Shown piece by piece: positions 34,538 to 47,813 of a stretch of 64,000 nt of DNA. This DNA comes from Mycocentrospora acerina (lineage: Eukaryota > Ascomycota > Dothideomycetes > Pleosporales). Position 1 is the first letter of the stretch, and each line of letters opens with the position of its first letter. The notes beneath the pieces are model-generated. The model had not been told where the DNA came from. It saw only the letters and a program-made list of their open reading frames with translations, and made no database searches. A program made the position numbers and the translations under genes. The stretch covers positions 1 through 64,000 of the forward strand of contig JAKUHH010000062.1 of NCBI GenBank assembly GCA_022701365.1. Reading direction: 5' to 3'.

Positions 34538-37500
34538 ATGGCTTCACCAATCCAAGAGCCCATCGCTATAGTGGGAAGCGCATGTCGTTTTCCTGGTGGG
34601 GCCAATTCACCCTCTGCATTGTGGGAGCTACTCTCAAAGCCACGTGATCTAGGTCAAGATATCCCAAAAGACAGGTTCGACACAACAAGCTTCTATCATC
34701 CAGATGGTCGCCGTTCAGGTTGTACCAATGTTCGACAATCTTATTTCCTTGAAGAGAATATCCGAGCCTTTGACTCCGCTTTTTTCGCTATCAGCCCTCA
34801 CGAGTCCGATTCCATTGACCCTCAGCAAAGAATACTGTTGGAAGTTGTGTATGAAGCACTTGAAAGAGGTGGGCATACTATGGAGGCACTACAAGGCTCT
34901 GATACTGCTGTATTCACTGGTACAATGAATGTCGACTATAATGATACAGGAAATCGGGACGTGGACACGCTCCCGACGTATTTTGCGACTGGAACAAATC
35001 GGGCTATTATCTCAAATCGGATATCCTACGTATTTGATTGGCATGGCCCAAGTATGACTATTGACACTGCTTGCTCGTCCAGTCTGGTCGCCGTGCACCA
35101 GGGTGTAAAAGCTCTCCGTACTGGCGAATCACGCGTCGCAGTGGCCTGTGGCACGCAGGTCATTCTAAACCCCGAAAATTTCATAGTCGAGAGTAAATTG
35201 AATATGTTGAGCCCAACAGGACGGTCGCGCATGTGGGATGCAGATGCAGATGGGTATGCGAGGGGCGAGGGTGTGGCAGCAGTAATACTAAAGCGGCGCT
35301 GTGATGCGATAAAGGATGGAGATTTCATTGAGTGTATTATTCGCGAAACCGGAACCAATCAAGACGGGCATACAAGCGGCATAACAGTCCCTAGCGCAGG
35401 TGCTCAGGCTGCTCTCATACGGCAAACCTACGCAAGAGCTGGATTGGATCCAGAAAATAAACCCGGCGACCGCCCGCAATATTTTGAGGCTCACGGTACG
35501 GGTACAAAAGCGGGAGATCCAAAGGAAGCCTCTGCCATTTACCAGTCATTTGGACGTCATATCATTGATACCCCTGATGCACCATCGCTTTACGTAGGAT
35601 CTGTGAAGACCATCATCGGACATCTTGAAGGGACCGCTGGCCTCGCAGGACTCCTCAAAGGCTCTGTATCGATCCAAAAAGGAATCATCCCTCCAAATCT
35701 TCTTTTCAATCGCTTGAATCCCGAAATCGAGCCATTTTACAGGGGTCTAGAGGTGCCCACTAAGTTGACGTTATGGCCAGAATTGGCTAAAGGTAGCCTG
35801 AGACGCGTGAGTGTGAACAGCTTTGGTAGGTCTCGACTTCATGGTTTTTTGATTGCTCTTTCTGATTCCAGCAGGTTTTGGCGGCAGCAACGCTCATGCT
35901 ATCCTTGAACAGCATGTACAAATCCCAGCCATCACAACGGTGGACTGTGATGCGAGCAATGTCCCTATGACGCCGTTTGTTTTCTCAGCTACATCAGAAG
36001 TCTCTTTGGCCGCGCAATTACAAGCCTACTCGGACCACTTCAAGAAGCATGATGACATCAACTTATCCGATCTAGCGTGGACCCTTCAAACGCGTAGAAG
36101 CGCATTTTCAGCTAGAGCCGCTTTCTCCGCTCAGACAATCAGCCAGCTTACAACGAAAATAGACGCAAAATTAGCGTCCCTAAAGCAAAACCCTGGTTCC
36201 AGTGCTAGAATCAATGGCACACCAACACCACAAGTCCTAGGTGTCTTCACCGGTCAAGGTGCCCAATGGCCAGCAATGGGTGCACAGCTAATCCAATCTT
36301 CTTCATTTGTCCGCGATATCATCGAGCGACTGAATGAATCTTTGGCCACCCTACCCACTTCTCATCGCCCTAAATGGAGTCTCCAAGACGAGTTGCTAGC
36401 CGGAGCACAATCATCACGCCTTTCCGAAGCCTCGCTTTCGCAGCCTCTTTGTACCGCTATTCAAATAGTCCTCGTAGAACTTTTGAGAGCAGCTGGTATC
36501 TCCTTCTCTGCTGTAGTAGGCCACTCATCTGGAGAAATTGCTGCAGCGTATGCTGCCGGTTTTCTTTCAGCTCATGACTCTATCCGGATTGCTTATTATC
36601 GCGGATTTTTTGCTCCACTGGCTGGGAATTGCGCCAATGGGCAAAAAGGCGCTATGATTGCGGTAGGTACTTCTTTGGAAGACGCGACTGAGCTCGTTAA
36701 CCTCCGAGTCTTCAAGGGACGCCTGGAAGTTGCTGCACACAACTCTGACGCCAGTGTGACCATTTCAGGAGACGCTGATGCTATTGCCCATGCAAAGCGA
36801 GTTTTTGATGAGGAAAAGAAGTTTGCAAGGGTATTAAGTGTGGATACAGCCTATCATTCCCACCATATGAAGTCATGCGACAATCCATATATTGAAGCGT
36901 TGAAAGCATGTGAGATCAAAGTCATCCGGAATCAAAGTGACTTCTCATGTGCTTGGTTTTCTAGTGTTAATCCTAGTGATCTAGGAGTAGAGCCATCTTT
37001 TGAGCTTCAAGACATCTACTGGGGGGTGAATATGACAAATACAGTCATGTTTGCTGACGCACTTCGGAACGCTATAACCTCCAATGTTCAGATTGGTCTC
37101 GCTCTTGAAATCGGTCCTCATCCTGCACTTAAGGGTCCTTCCTTACAAAATATCTCTGATGTTCGTGGATCGCCCTTACCGTACTCTGGGGTGCTCAGTC
37201 GGGGCTGTGACGATATTGAGGCCTTCTCAGATGCCCTAGGTTTCCTGTGGACTCACCAAGGCATTCTTGGATCCGACATACAAGTGTACGAGAGATTTAT
37301 AAGTGGTCAAACGCGACAGCCACACTTAGTTCAGAGCTTGCCATCATACCAGTGGAACCATGGGCGATCCCACTGGAGTGAATCACGAAGATCTCGGAAG
37401 ATGCGTTCCCGAACGAGACCTAGGCACAAATTGTTGGGTACTATGATGCCCGATTCGAACGAACATGATTTAAGGTGGTCGAATGTGCTCAAGATTTCTG

Positions 37501-40500
37501 AGATCCCGTGGCTCAATGGGCATCAGTTGCAAGGTCAGACTGTATTCCCTGCTGCCGGGTACGTTGCCATGGCGCTTGAGGCATCAAAGATACTCGCAGG
37601 CGAAAACTCAGTTCGAACATTCGAACTGTATAATGTCGATATTTCACGAGCTATCGTTTTTGAAGAAGATAACAACCAAGGCGTCGAGACGCTCGTTACA
37701 TTGACAAGAGTTCAAAAACAAGAAAGCTTGACTTCTACTGCTGACTTCTCATGTTATTCGTTGCCAATTCTCAGTACCGGATCAAAGCAGGACCTAATAC
37801 TGATGGCAACCGGTACGGTAAAGATTGTGTATGGTGTTCCAAGTATTCATTCATTATCCTGTACACCCTTGGATGATTACAATATGTACGCGATTGATAC
37901 AGATGAGTTCTATTCCACACTGTCCAAGCTTGGCTACGGTTACAATGGTTCATTCAAATCCTTGTCATCTGCAAAGCGCAGACTTGGTCACTCAGTTGGC
38001 ATGATCGACGCATATACGTATTCGGACGATGACACATCTGAATATATGATCCACCCAAGTACGCTTGATGTTGCTTTCCAAGCATCAATTCTTGCATATG
38101 CAGCACCATCAGATGGACGTCTCTGGTCCCTCCACGTGCCGACGGGTATTAGCAGTATTCGTCTCAATCCAGAAGTATGTGCTTCATTAACTAATTCCGG
38201 TGCTCGTATCCCAGTTTGTTCCGTGATCGATGATGATAAGTCGTCGTTCTTTGGTTCCATCGATATTTTCAGCGAGGTTGGGCAGCTTGGAATGATCCAA
38301 GTGGAGGGTCTTGTAATCAAGCCATTTGCACCCGCAACTGAAGCTGAAGATCGTGTCATGTTCACGCAAACCAAGTTTGAACTTGCTATTCCCGATGGCG
38401 CTGCCATAACAGATGGCTTGTTACCATCTACAGATGAAATAAATTTGGGTTTCCTCAGTGAGAGATTATGTTTCTACTATGTTCGACGCTGGAACTCAGA
38501 GCTGACTGCCGACGATTGGGCGAATGCTGAACCACATTTTGCACACTTACGAAACTGGATTGATCATACACTTTCCATGGCTTGTTGTGGCACTCACCTC
38601 ACAATTCAAAAAGCATGGGTGGATGACACGCCTGAAATCATTGCAAAAGCCATTGAAGGATTTGCACATGAGCATGATGTCAAAATCGTCGTTGCAGTAG
38701 GTGAGAACATGGTAGCTAGTATAAGGAAAGAGACGACAATCCTGGAACACATGATGAAAGATGGGCTGTTGGATAACCATTACAAGAAATGCCTCGGAGC
38801 GGAGAGAGCTAATACCTTTTTGGCACGCATGATGGGGCAGATCACGCATCGTTACCCTGATGCCCGAATCCTTGAGATTGGTGCTGGAACAGGTGGCGCC
38901 ACGAAGGCCATTCTAGCGTCCGTTGGCCATGTTGTATCTTCTTATACATACACCGATGTCTCGGTTGGCTTTTTCGCCCACGCTGAAAGGTTGTTCAAGG
39001 CATATGGTGCGAAAATGACGTACAAAGTCCTCGACATTGAAAAGTCACCATCTTCCCAAGGATATGAGCCACACTCGTACGACATCATCATTGCATCGAA
39101 TGTTCTCCATGCTACAACCTCCCTTCATACGACTTTGGTTAATACACGGCAACTACTTAGACCAGGGGGAGATCTATTACTTTTGGAGCTCACCAATCAG
39201 GGCCCTCTTAGTAGTGGCACTATTTTTGGTGGACTTCCTGGTTGGTGGGCTGGTTTTGAGGAAGGTCGGATTTTGAGTCCGATGGTGTCACCAGCAGGTT
39301 GGCACATTGCCCTGCAGAAGGCAGGGTTTGGAGGTGTTGATACTATTACGCCAGAGGTCAACGCTGTCACTTGGCCTGCATCCATCATGGCATCCCAAGC
39401 TGTTGATGATCGTGTACAATTCCTTCGACTTCCATTATCTTCCACTGAATCTGCAGTCTCGATTTATATTGAAAGTCTCGTAATTCTTGGAGGTAGGACT
39501 TTGCTCACTGCTCGTATTGCTGAGGAATTATCGGATCTTCTGGAACGCTTCAGTGGTAAAGTTACAATACTGGAGAGCTTTCCAACCGAAGCTGACGTGC
39601 TTACCTTGAATCCAATGAGTTCTTTTATCAATCTGACAGATGTTGACCTCCCTATCTTCGAAAACATCACTGATGAGAAAATGGAAGGAATAAAGCGCAT
39701 GTACGGAATAGCCAAGCACGTTCTCTGGATCACACAAGGTGCCCTAGCAGATCAACCGTACCACATGGCCAGCATCGCTTTTAGTCGAACCCTCCGTTCA
39801 GAGACGACACACGTGAGTGTGAACAACCTCGATGTTAATAATTTGGCGCAATACAACGTTTCCAAATTCATCGCTGAGCATATTCTTCAATTGCATGCTC
39901 TCGAAGAATGGGAATCGAGCCAACAAGGTACTCCAAACCTTTTGTGGTCCAAAGAGCCTGAAGCTTACTTCGAGGATGGAAAACTTAAACTCCCTCGACT
40001 TCTTAGTAACAGTGATCAAAATGCTCGTCTTAACTCTTCACGACGAACTTTCAGCAGAATTGTACAAACCTCTGCAACAAATCTGCTTGTTGAACCTCCG
40101 CTTGCAGGTGAAAAGTTATCTCTACTGGATCTGGGACTCACGACCGTAGCGTCTGAAAGCCAACAAAATTCAATTGCTATACAATTTTCAAGTCTGATGG
40201 CACTCCCAGTTATTCAAGGAGCTTTTTTGTTTCTTGGGGTCACAAGGAACCACATTACAAACAGCCTACATATTTTACTTTCCTCCAAAAATTCGGCCCA
40301 AATGGATCCACTTGCAACTTTGGAAATCCCCAGGAATAGATCGTCTCCTTTGTCTGCAGAGATCGTTCTGGTTACAGTTGGAAGTGAGCTTCTCGCTCAG
40401 GCATTGGTTGATTCACTATCTTCAGGGAGTAAATTGCTAGTGCACTGTTCCGGCAAAGATCGTATTCTATCTACAGCACTTATCCGATGTGCCCAATCGA

Positions 40501-43500
40501 AATTGATCAAGGTAACATTTACTTTTGATGGGGAAGCAGTCAATGAAATGCACGATTCATCTTGGATTAAGTTGAGCGCTAGATCATCTCAACGCGCGAT
40601 AGAGAGAGTACTACGTCAATCAACGCCTACGCATTTTCTTGACCTTACATCCGCATATTCTTTCCAGACCACTAGCGAAATAAGCGATCGAATCGCTCAG
40701 GGAATCCCTCCAGGTACAAAAATACTCGATTTGATGGCCTTCACACAACGACAATCATCGCTGCCATTGTTGAACAGTGCTGATCTCTTAATAAAAAAAC
40801 TTGAAAATGCTGTTGAAAGCGCAAGACTATCATTCACAAAGTCCGTTGTTTACAGCGACGTCCATAACTTTGTGGTACAGCTTCATCGACTTCATGACGC
40901 AAGCACGTCCTACCACTCTACAAGCGCAATTCACTGGCCTAAAGATACGTTCCTGGAGGCTGAGGTGCGTCCCTTAGATGTCCAAGGCTACTTTTCAAAA
41001 GAAAAATCTTACCTTCTCGCTGGTCTTAGCGGCAAAATTGGTCAATCTTTGTGTGAGTGGATGGTGTCAAATGGCGCAGGCTGCGTCATTCTGACAAGCC
41101 GTAATCCCGACATAGATGATCGGTGGATAAATTCATTCCAGGGAACTGATGCCACGGTCAAGGTGATGAAGATGGACGTAACCGACATCCAAAGCGTTAA
41201 AAATGTTGTGAATAACATACGCGCCACATGCCCCCAAGTTGCCGGCGTCGCACACGGTGCGATGGTGCTTAATGATGCTCTCTTTTCCGGCATGTCTACT
41301 GAAAGAATGCGGGAAATTCTGAGCCCGAAGGTCGATGGAGCAAATCACCTTGAAGACGCGTTTCACGACGATGACCTTGACTTCTTCGTCATGTTCTCGT
41401 CCGTATCGAGCGTCATTGGACACCCAGGTCAGTCATTGTACGCTGCCGGAAACGGATACCTGAATGGACTGGCGAGGCAGAGACGAAAGCGCGGACTAGC
41501 TGCTTCTACCTTTGATATTGGCCGTGTCATCGGCATCGGTTACATTGAGGGAGCTAGCCAAATTGTCCGTGATCAACTAATCGGTCTTGGACTTCCGCCC
41601 ATCTCTGAGTCTGATTTGCGGATTCTGTTTGCAGAGGCTATTCAAGTGGGCTTTCCACGATCTAAGGACACAATTAGTCTGCCTGAAGCCGTAGTTACAG
41701 CTGGTATCCGTCACTTCCGAGAGGCAGAAGATATTAAGGGTCCATGGTTCACAAACCCCATGTTCTCGCATTGTATTGTAAAAAATACAATTGTACAATC
41801 TGGTGAGAGCGAAAATAAGAGAAAGATCGCAATTTCGGCAGCGCAACAGCTTTCTCAAGCTGCTTCTAGCGAACATGCACTCAAGATCCTACTAGGTAAG
41901 TCTATCATACATATCAAGGTCCTCTCCTTCAAATGCAAAAACCCTATTAACAAGTTTTAGATTGTTTCCTGAGCAAATTGCGTATTATCCTTCAATTGGG
42001 GGGGCAGGATATCAATATTGACGTGCCTCTTACTGAACTTGGAATTGACTCTTTGGTGGCGGTTGAAATCCGCTCGTGGTTCCTTAAGGAGCTCAAAGTA
42101 GACATGCCGGTTCTCAAAGTGGCAGGCGGCGCAACACCATTGGAGCTATGCTCTTCAGCCATGACAAAATTACCTCGAGAGCTCATGAAAAACATTGAAA
42201 CCCAGGCTGGAAATGCACCTAAGCTTTCTGCAAAGTCGGTAGAAAGACCTGAGCGAAACAGTATACCGGTCGCACTGCAACGCCTGCACACCTCGCAAGA
42301 CCAAGTGAAGCAACTTCTTACTACATCACAAGGTTCTGATCAAGGCTCAGAATTAAGCTCTACTCCTGCCTCTGAGGAAAGTTCGTCCTTGGTATTCTCG
42401 CAATTACCTAGAAGCTCTCCAAGTTCTCAATCATCCTCATCTCCGTACGAGTCAGAATCGTATAGTCCAGCCCTAGCAGCGGATTCCGCGACCCAGAAGT
42501 TTGTCAAGATGGTACCGATCTCGCTTGGGCAATCAAGGTTCTGGTTTCTCCAGCATTTGCTCGAAGACCAAACAGCACACAACGTAGCATACTACTACCA
42601 CATAGCCGGTAATCTCCACATAGGTAGCCTGGAACGAGCGGTCCGCATGGTCGTTGCCAGACATGAGTCGTTCCGCACATGCTTTGTAATCAATGATAAA
42701 GAGGTAGACCAAGCGAGCCAAAAGATTCTACGCAGCTCCCCAATACAGCTAGAATGTAAGAAGATCTGTTCAGAAAAGGAAGTCACTCATGAATACAACA
42801 AACTCAGAACGCATCATTTTGACATGGCTAGTGGAACCTTGATTCGTCTAGTCCTTCTAACACTATCACCATCATCTCATTATCTTCTCATGTACCACCA
42901 TCACATCATCATGGACGGTGTCAGCTTGCAGGTTCTCCTCTCAGACCTGGAGAAGGCCTACAATGGCTTGTCAATTGGACCCTCACCCCGGCAATATTCC
43001 GACTTTTCTGTCGCTCAGACACGAGCGTACGAGGAAGGTGAGATGACAGGCGAGGTCAAATTTTGGCGGAGTGTGTTCCCAGATGGCGAGCAACCTCCAA
43101 TCTTGCCGCTTTTACCCATGGCCCGTACTAGTTCAAGGGTGCCCTTGACTAAGTATGATGCTCACGAAGTTAAACTTCGCCTCAATCCTGACGTAGTATT
43201 GCGAATTCGATCCGCCTCCAAGGCCAACCGATCGTCACCGTTCCATTTCTACCTCGCCGCGTTCAAAGCCTTACTATTTAGCTTCACTGAGACAGAAGAT
43301 TTGACCATAGGCATTGCTGATGCAGCGCGCAATGATGAGAGCGTCATGGGAAGTGTTGGCTTCTTTCTCAATCTACTTCCACTACGATTTCGCCGCCAAC
43401 ATGGTCAGACATTTGCCAATGCTATCGTCGAGGCCCGTAACACATGCCATGCAGCGTTGGCAAATTCAGCTTTGCCTTTTGATGTGCTGCTGTCGGAACT

Positions 43501-46500
43501 TCATGTTAGTCGCTCCGCTTCAGAAAGTCCGTTCTTCCAAGCGTTTATCGACTACCGACAAGGCGCGCAAGAAAAGCATCCTTTCGGGAACTGTGTTTTC
43601 GAAATCCAGGAAATCAATGTTGGAAAGACAGCTTACGACATTGCACTTGACATAAGTGATAGTCCCACTGGAGTTTTGATTATCTTGCGCGGTCAAAAAG
43701 CCCTATATGATATGACTGCTACGAATTTGTTGTCGGAGACCTATTCTCACTTCCTCGAAGTACTGAGCCTGAATCTTTCCCTCCCATTAGGCGATATCCC
43801 TCTATTTAGCGACAATCAGCGTGCCAGTGCTATCCAAATTGGTCGTGGCCAAGATCAAGATTCGACATGGCCAGAGACGCTTCCTCTACGAATTGATCAA
43901 ATCGCACAAGAAAACAGCAATAAGATCGCTCTCATAGATGGCATTGGAAGTACTCTTACATACTGTGCTATGATTTCTCGAATTGAAGCTATTGCAGAGG
44001 AATTGCAAAACTACAATGTTAGTTCTGGCTGCCGGGTACTTGTATTCCAACAAGCTTCGTTGGACTGGACATGCTCCATGCTTGCAATCATGAGAATTGG
44101 AGCTATTTACGTGCCAATGGACATGCGTAATCCGCTTCCAAGGTTAGCAGCTATAGCAGAATACTGCGAGCCGAAGGCTGTTCTAGTAGACGATACCACT
44201 TTGAACGATACATCACAGCTTCGTATACCAGAAGCTCAAATCATTAATTTATCGTCAATAGGAATCTGTGCGTCCAGGAAAATTCACAATGTATCAAAGG
44301 CAGACGCTCCAGCTGCTATACAGTTCACCAGCGGCTCAACAGGCGCGCCAAAGGGCATCGTTATTAGACACTCTGGATTACGGAATGAAATAGAGGGATA
44401 CACAAAGACTTGGAATCTAGGTGCAGAACGAGTGCTGCAACAGAGCGCATTCACGTTTGACTTCTCTATGGACCAGATGTATACTGGTCTAGTTAATGGC
44501 GGCTCAGTCTACATTGTTCCATGGGTCTCCCGTGGAAATCCAGTGGATATTGCGCGCATCATTGAGGAGCAGAATATTACCTATACTAAAGCGACACCAT
44601 CCGAGTACTTACTCTGGGGGCAGTATGGTGCTGACAGCCTGCGGAAAGCAGCTTCATGGCGCTTCGCTTTTGGCGGGGGCGAGCCTATGACCACAACTGT
44701 GACACAGGCGCTAGCCATTCTAGATTTACCGCAGCTGCGATTGTTCAACTCGTATGGCCCAGCTGAAATCTCAATTTCATCATCCAAGACGGAGATTTCC
44801 TATCGCGAGAAAAGCATCATGGACGCATTAGGTCGCATACCCTGTGGTTATTCACTGCCAAACTATCACACGTATATTGTTAATGAGCAACTTCAACCAC
44901 TTCCTGCTGGTATGCCTGGAGAAGTCTGTATAGGCGGAGCAGGCGTTGCCTTCGGCTATTTTAAGAATGCAGAATTGACGAGTAAACACTTCATAAAGAA
45001 TCCGTTCGCATTGCATGAAGATAAGAGCAATGGTTGGACCTCAATGTACCGGACCGGCGATGCAGGACATTTTACCTCTGACGGAGAACTGGTGTTTCGC
45101 AGACGAGTAACGGGCGATACTCAAGTCAAGATACGCGGTCTTCGTGTAGAACTGTTTGATATTGAAACAGCCATAATCACAGCTTCACAGGGGCTCATAA
45201 GTGAGACTGTAGTCACGTTGCGTAAGGCTAATGTCGATGATGATACGGACACCGAGTTTCTGGTAGCCCATATCGTGTTTGAACCAGGGCACAACTGTAC
45301 TTCCATCGACCAAGACGTATTCTTTGAGCGTCTACTCTCTAACCTTCCCCTCCCACAGTACATGGTTCCAGTTGCAATCATCCCTCTCGACACACTGCCG
45401 CTAACAAATCACTCCAAAGTCGATCGCAAAGCCTTAATGCAGCTCGCGCTTCCGAAAAGATCTAGGGCTGTCATTTCTAATACGAATTCAACGCTCACCC
45501 CTACAATGATAGAGCTGCAAACCGTGTGGCGCGACGTACTTGGGAAAGGTATCGAGTCGCTCGGCCTCAGCATTATTCCATCAACCAGCTTCTTCCAAGT
45601 TGGTGGCAACTCACTGCTAGTAATTCGATTGCAGAATCGTATAAACCGCTTCTTCAGCGTGAGTCTTGCCCTCGCCGATCTCCTTCAATTCAACCAACTT
45701 GGAGCAATGGCGCGTAAGATTGACGAAGCCCTTGCGATGTTGTCGTTCGAGGCCATTGATTGGAAGGCTGAGACCACTCCGCCGCTAATTCCTAGCTTCC
45801 TTGCTGATGTAGATATCACTTTACGCGATAAACAGACACCTAAGACTGTGCTACTCACTGGGGGAATGGGTTTCATTGCACGGCACGTACTGCCACAACT
45901 AGTGGCCAATATTACCATAGGCACCATCCACATCATCTCCTTACGCCCTAAAGATTACACCCTGTTGAGGACCTTGCCTAAATCCCGTAAAATTTTGTAT
46001 CATAGCGGTGACCTCACATATCCGCTCCTAGGATTGAGTGAAGAAGCTTTCAAGACACTAGCCGGTTCTGTCGATTCTATCATACATTTAGGTGGCACGC
46101 GCTCATTTTGGGACAATTACAGCATCCTCCGTGCTGCCAACGTTTCACCAACGATAGAGCTGGTTAAACTCGCGACGCCGCGAAACATACCCATATCTTA
46201 CATCTCTACGATTGGAGTGCTTTTTGGCCAGAACAATATCCAGCCTGTTTCCGCTGCCGAAAATGAGCCACCTGTCGATGGCAGTGATGGATATGCAGCG
46301 AGTCGGTGGGCTAACGAACGCATTCTGGAGAGATCAAACATCCCCACAACCATTCATCGGTTCTTACCTTCCCTCAATCCAATACCATGTGCCAAGGAAA
46401 CTTTGGATGACTTCCTCACGGCTGCGAATAGTGCTGGCTGTGTTCCAGATATGAGCACCTGGGACAAAAATAGCCGGCTCGATATGGTTTCGGCCGAAAT

Positions 46501-46777
46501 TGCTGCAGGTTGGATAGTCGAGACTATGGTGAAGAGCATGTTTTCTCGTAAGCCTACAACTACAAACAATACAACACAGTTCCTGCACCACGAGTGTCGT
46601 GTCACAGTTACTGTGAGGGAATTGGAAAAATGCATGTACGAAATTGAGCAAAAAGGGAGAGAGTCGCTTGAAAAGGTGAAGCTTGTGCAGTGGATGGGTA
46701 GGATCAAGAGGGCTGGGTTCGGGTATATCCTGGCGTCTACTGAAGGCAACGTAGGGGGTTTGGGGCTGAAAAGGTGA
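34538..46777 (+). CDS. Hybrid PKS-NRPS synthase, 4041 aa
   Basis: Exons 34538-35825, 35875-41895 and 41961-46777 join in frame to 4041 residues. Domain order: KS (about 8-430, Cys179 in DTACSSSL, EAHGTGT, GHLEGTAG); AT (about 550-860, Ser647 in GHSSGE); DH (His979 in HQLQGQTVFP, Asp1161 in HPSTLDVAF); C-methyltransferase (SAM loop EIGAGTGG near 1432); an ER-derived region (about 1640-2120) with no recognisable cofactor motif; KR (GLSGKIG at 2146, Tyr2285 in YAAGN); ACP (Ser2467 in GIDSL); Ser-rich linker (about 2550-2610); condensation (HHIIMDG, His2750-2751); adenylation (TSGSTGAPKG from 3226, YRTGD); thiolation (Ser3654 in GGNSL); and a terminal R/Dieckmann domain (TGGMGFIA at 3736) with Tyr3881-x3-Arg3885 instead of Tyr-x3-Lys. 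It should build a methylated, partly reduced polyketide joined to one amino acid. I do not assign the amino acid. Confidence 0.95.
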
Positions 46778-47813
46778 TGATGATCAACTGTTTTTCAGAC
46801 GATCAGTAATATTTCATAAGTTGTTTGTCTTTGACCAAACCAAAAGCATGATTCAGAACGTCATCGCAAAGCTGTTCTTGAATCTAAGAATTTTTTTACA
46901 TAATTGAACATTCGATTTTTTAGTTTACAAATGAATAGATTAAACTCTCAGCATGCACTCACAAGAATACTTGTGCGAGCACGTGAGCATTTAACTCCCA
47001 TCTAGTCTACGAATCCTATACTCTGGATAATAAAACTAGTTCCTCCAAAACGTTAACATAAAAGTTATCTTATTATTAGGCTTCGCACTTAAAAAGGTTT
47101 TAAAAGTTGGTTTGGTACACATCTTGCTTGTTAAATAAGTTAACTTTTTTAAATTTTTAATCTTTAATTTCTGTTCTCTCTTTGCAAAGATAAGAAACAT
47201 TTGCAGCATAGAGTATCTTTCAATCTAAGACTGATAATAACAATAACTAGAATTGGAGAACTTATGTTTTCTAATAACCTAAAATTAAGTAAGGTTACAG
47301 ACTGACACATCTTACAACTTTCAACTCTATAGGAACAGCAGATGTTCTAGGTGCGTTCTCATTTAGTAATAAAGTATCTACGGGTGAAAAGGAGCAGAAA
47401 ATTGGCATTAAGGATGGAATCTATGCTGCCTATGCAAAATTGCTATATCTAGGTTGTAGACGAGCTGTATAAGACAACGACTTAGATTTGCATAAGAAGC
47501 TATAGAAGATTAAGAAGAAGGAAAAAGACAAATCGTACAAAGTTTACTAAATTTAAAATTTTTATACAAGTAGTAATTAAATCTCAAAGGCAGTTAGAAC
47601 AAAAACTACAATTTTTACATTAAGTTAACAAGTGACTTTTTTAAGGGACAATGATTAATTTAGATTGATTTACAGCATAACTTATAAAAGTTAGCAAAAG
47701 GGTGGGAATTTTTAAATTAAAGAGAGCTAGACTAAGAAAACTAATTCTCAATAGAAAATGGTTTTTGATTGATGGTTAATTTCATTAATCATTATAAATT
47801 AATCTAATATCTT
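46778..47813. other. AT-rich spacer with flanking repeat
   Basis: Gene-free, AT-rich, probably RIP-affected. Contains the right cluster-flanking repeat at 46971-47044. Confidence 0.6.
46971..47044 (+). repeat. Cluster-flanking repeat, right copy
   Basis: Partner of 19982-20056, same orientation. It lies about 190 bp past the end of the PKS-NRPS gene. Confidence 0.6.

Noticed and set aside
44281..45100. Predicting the amino acid selected by the adenylation domain
   Set aside because: The specificity residues cannot be placed reliably by eye without an alignment.
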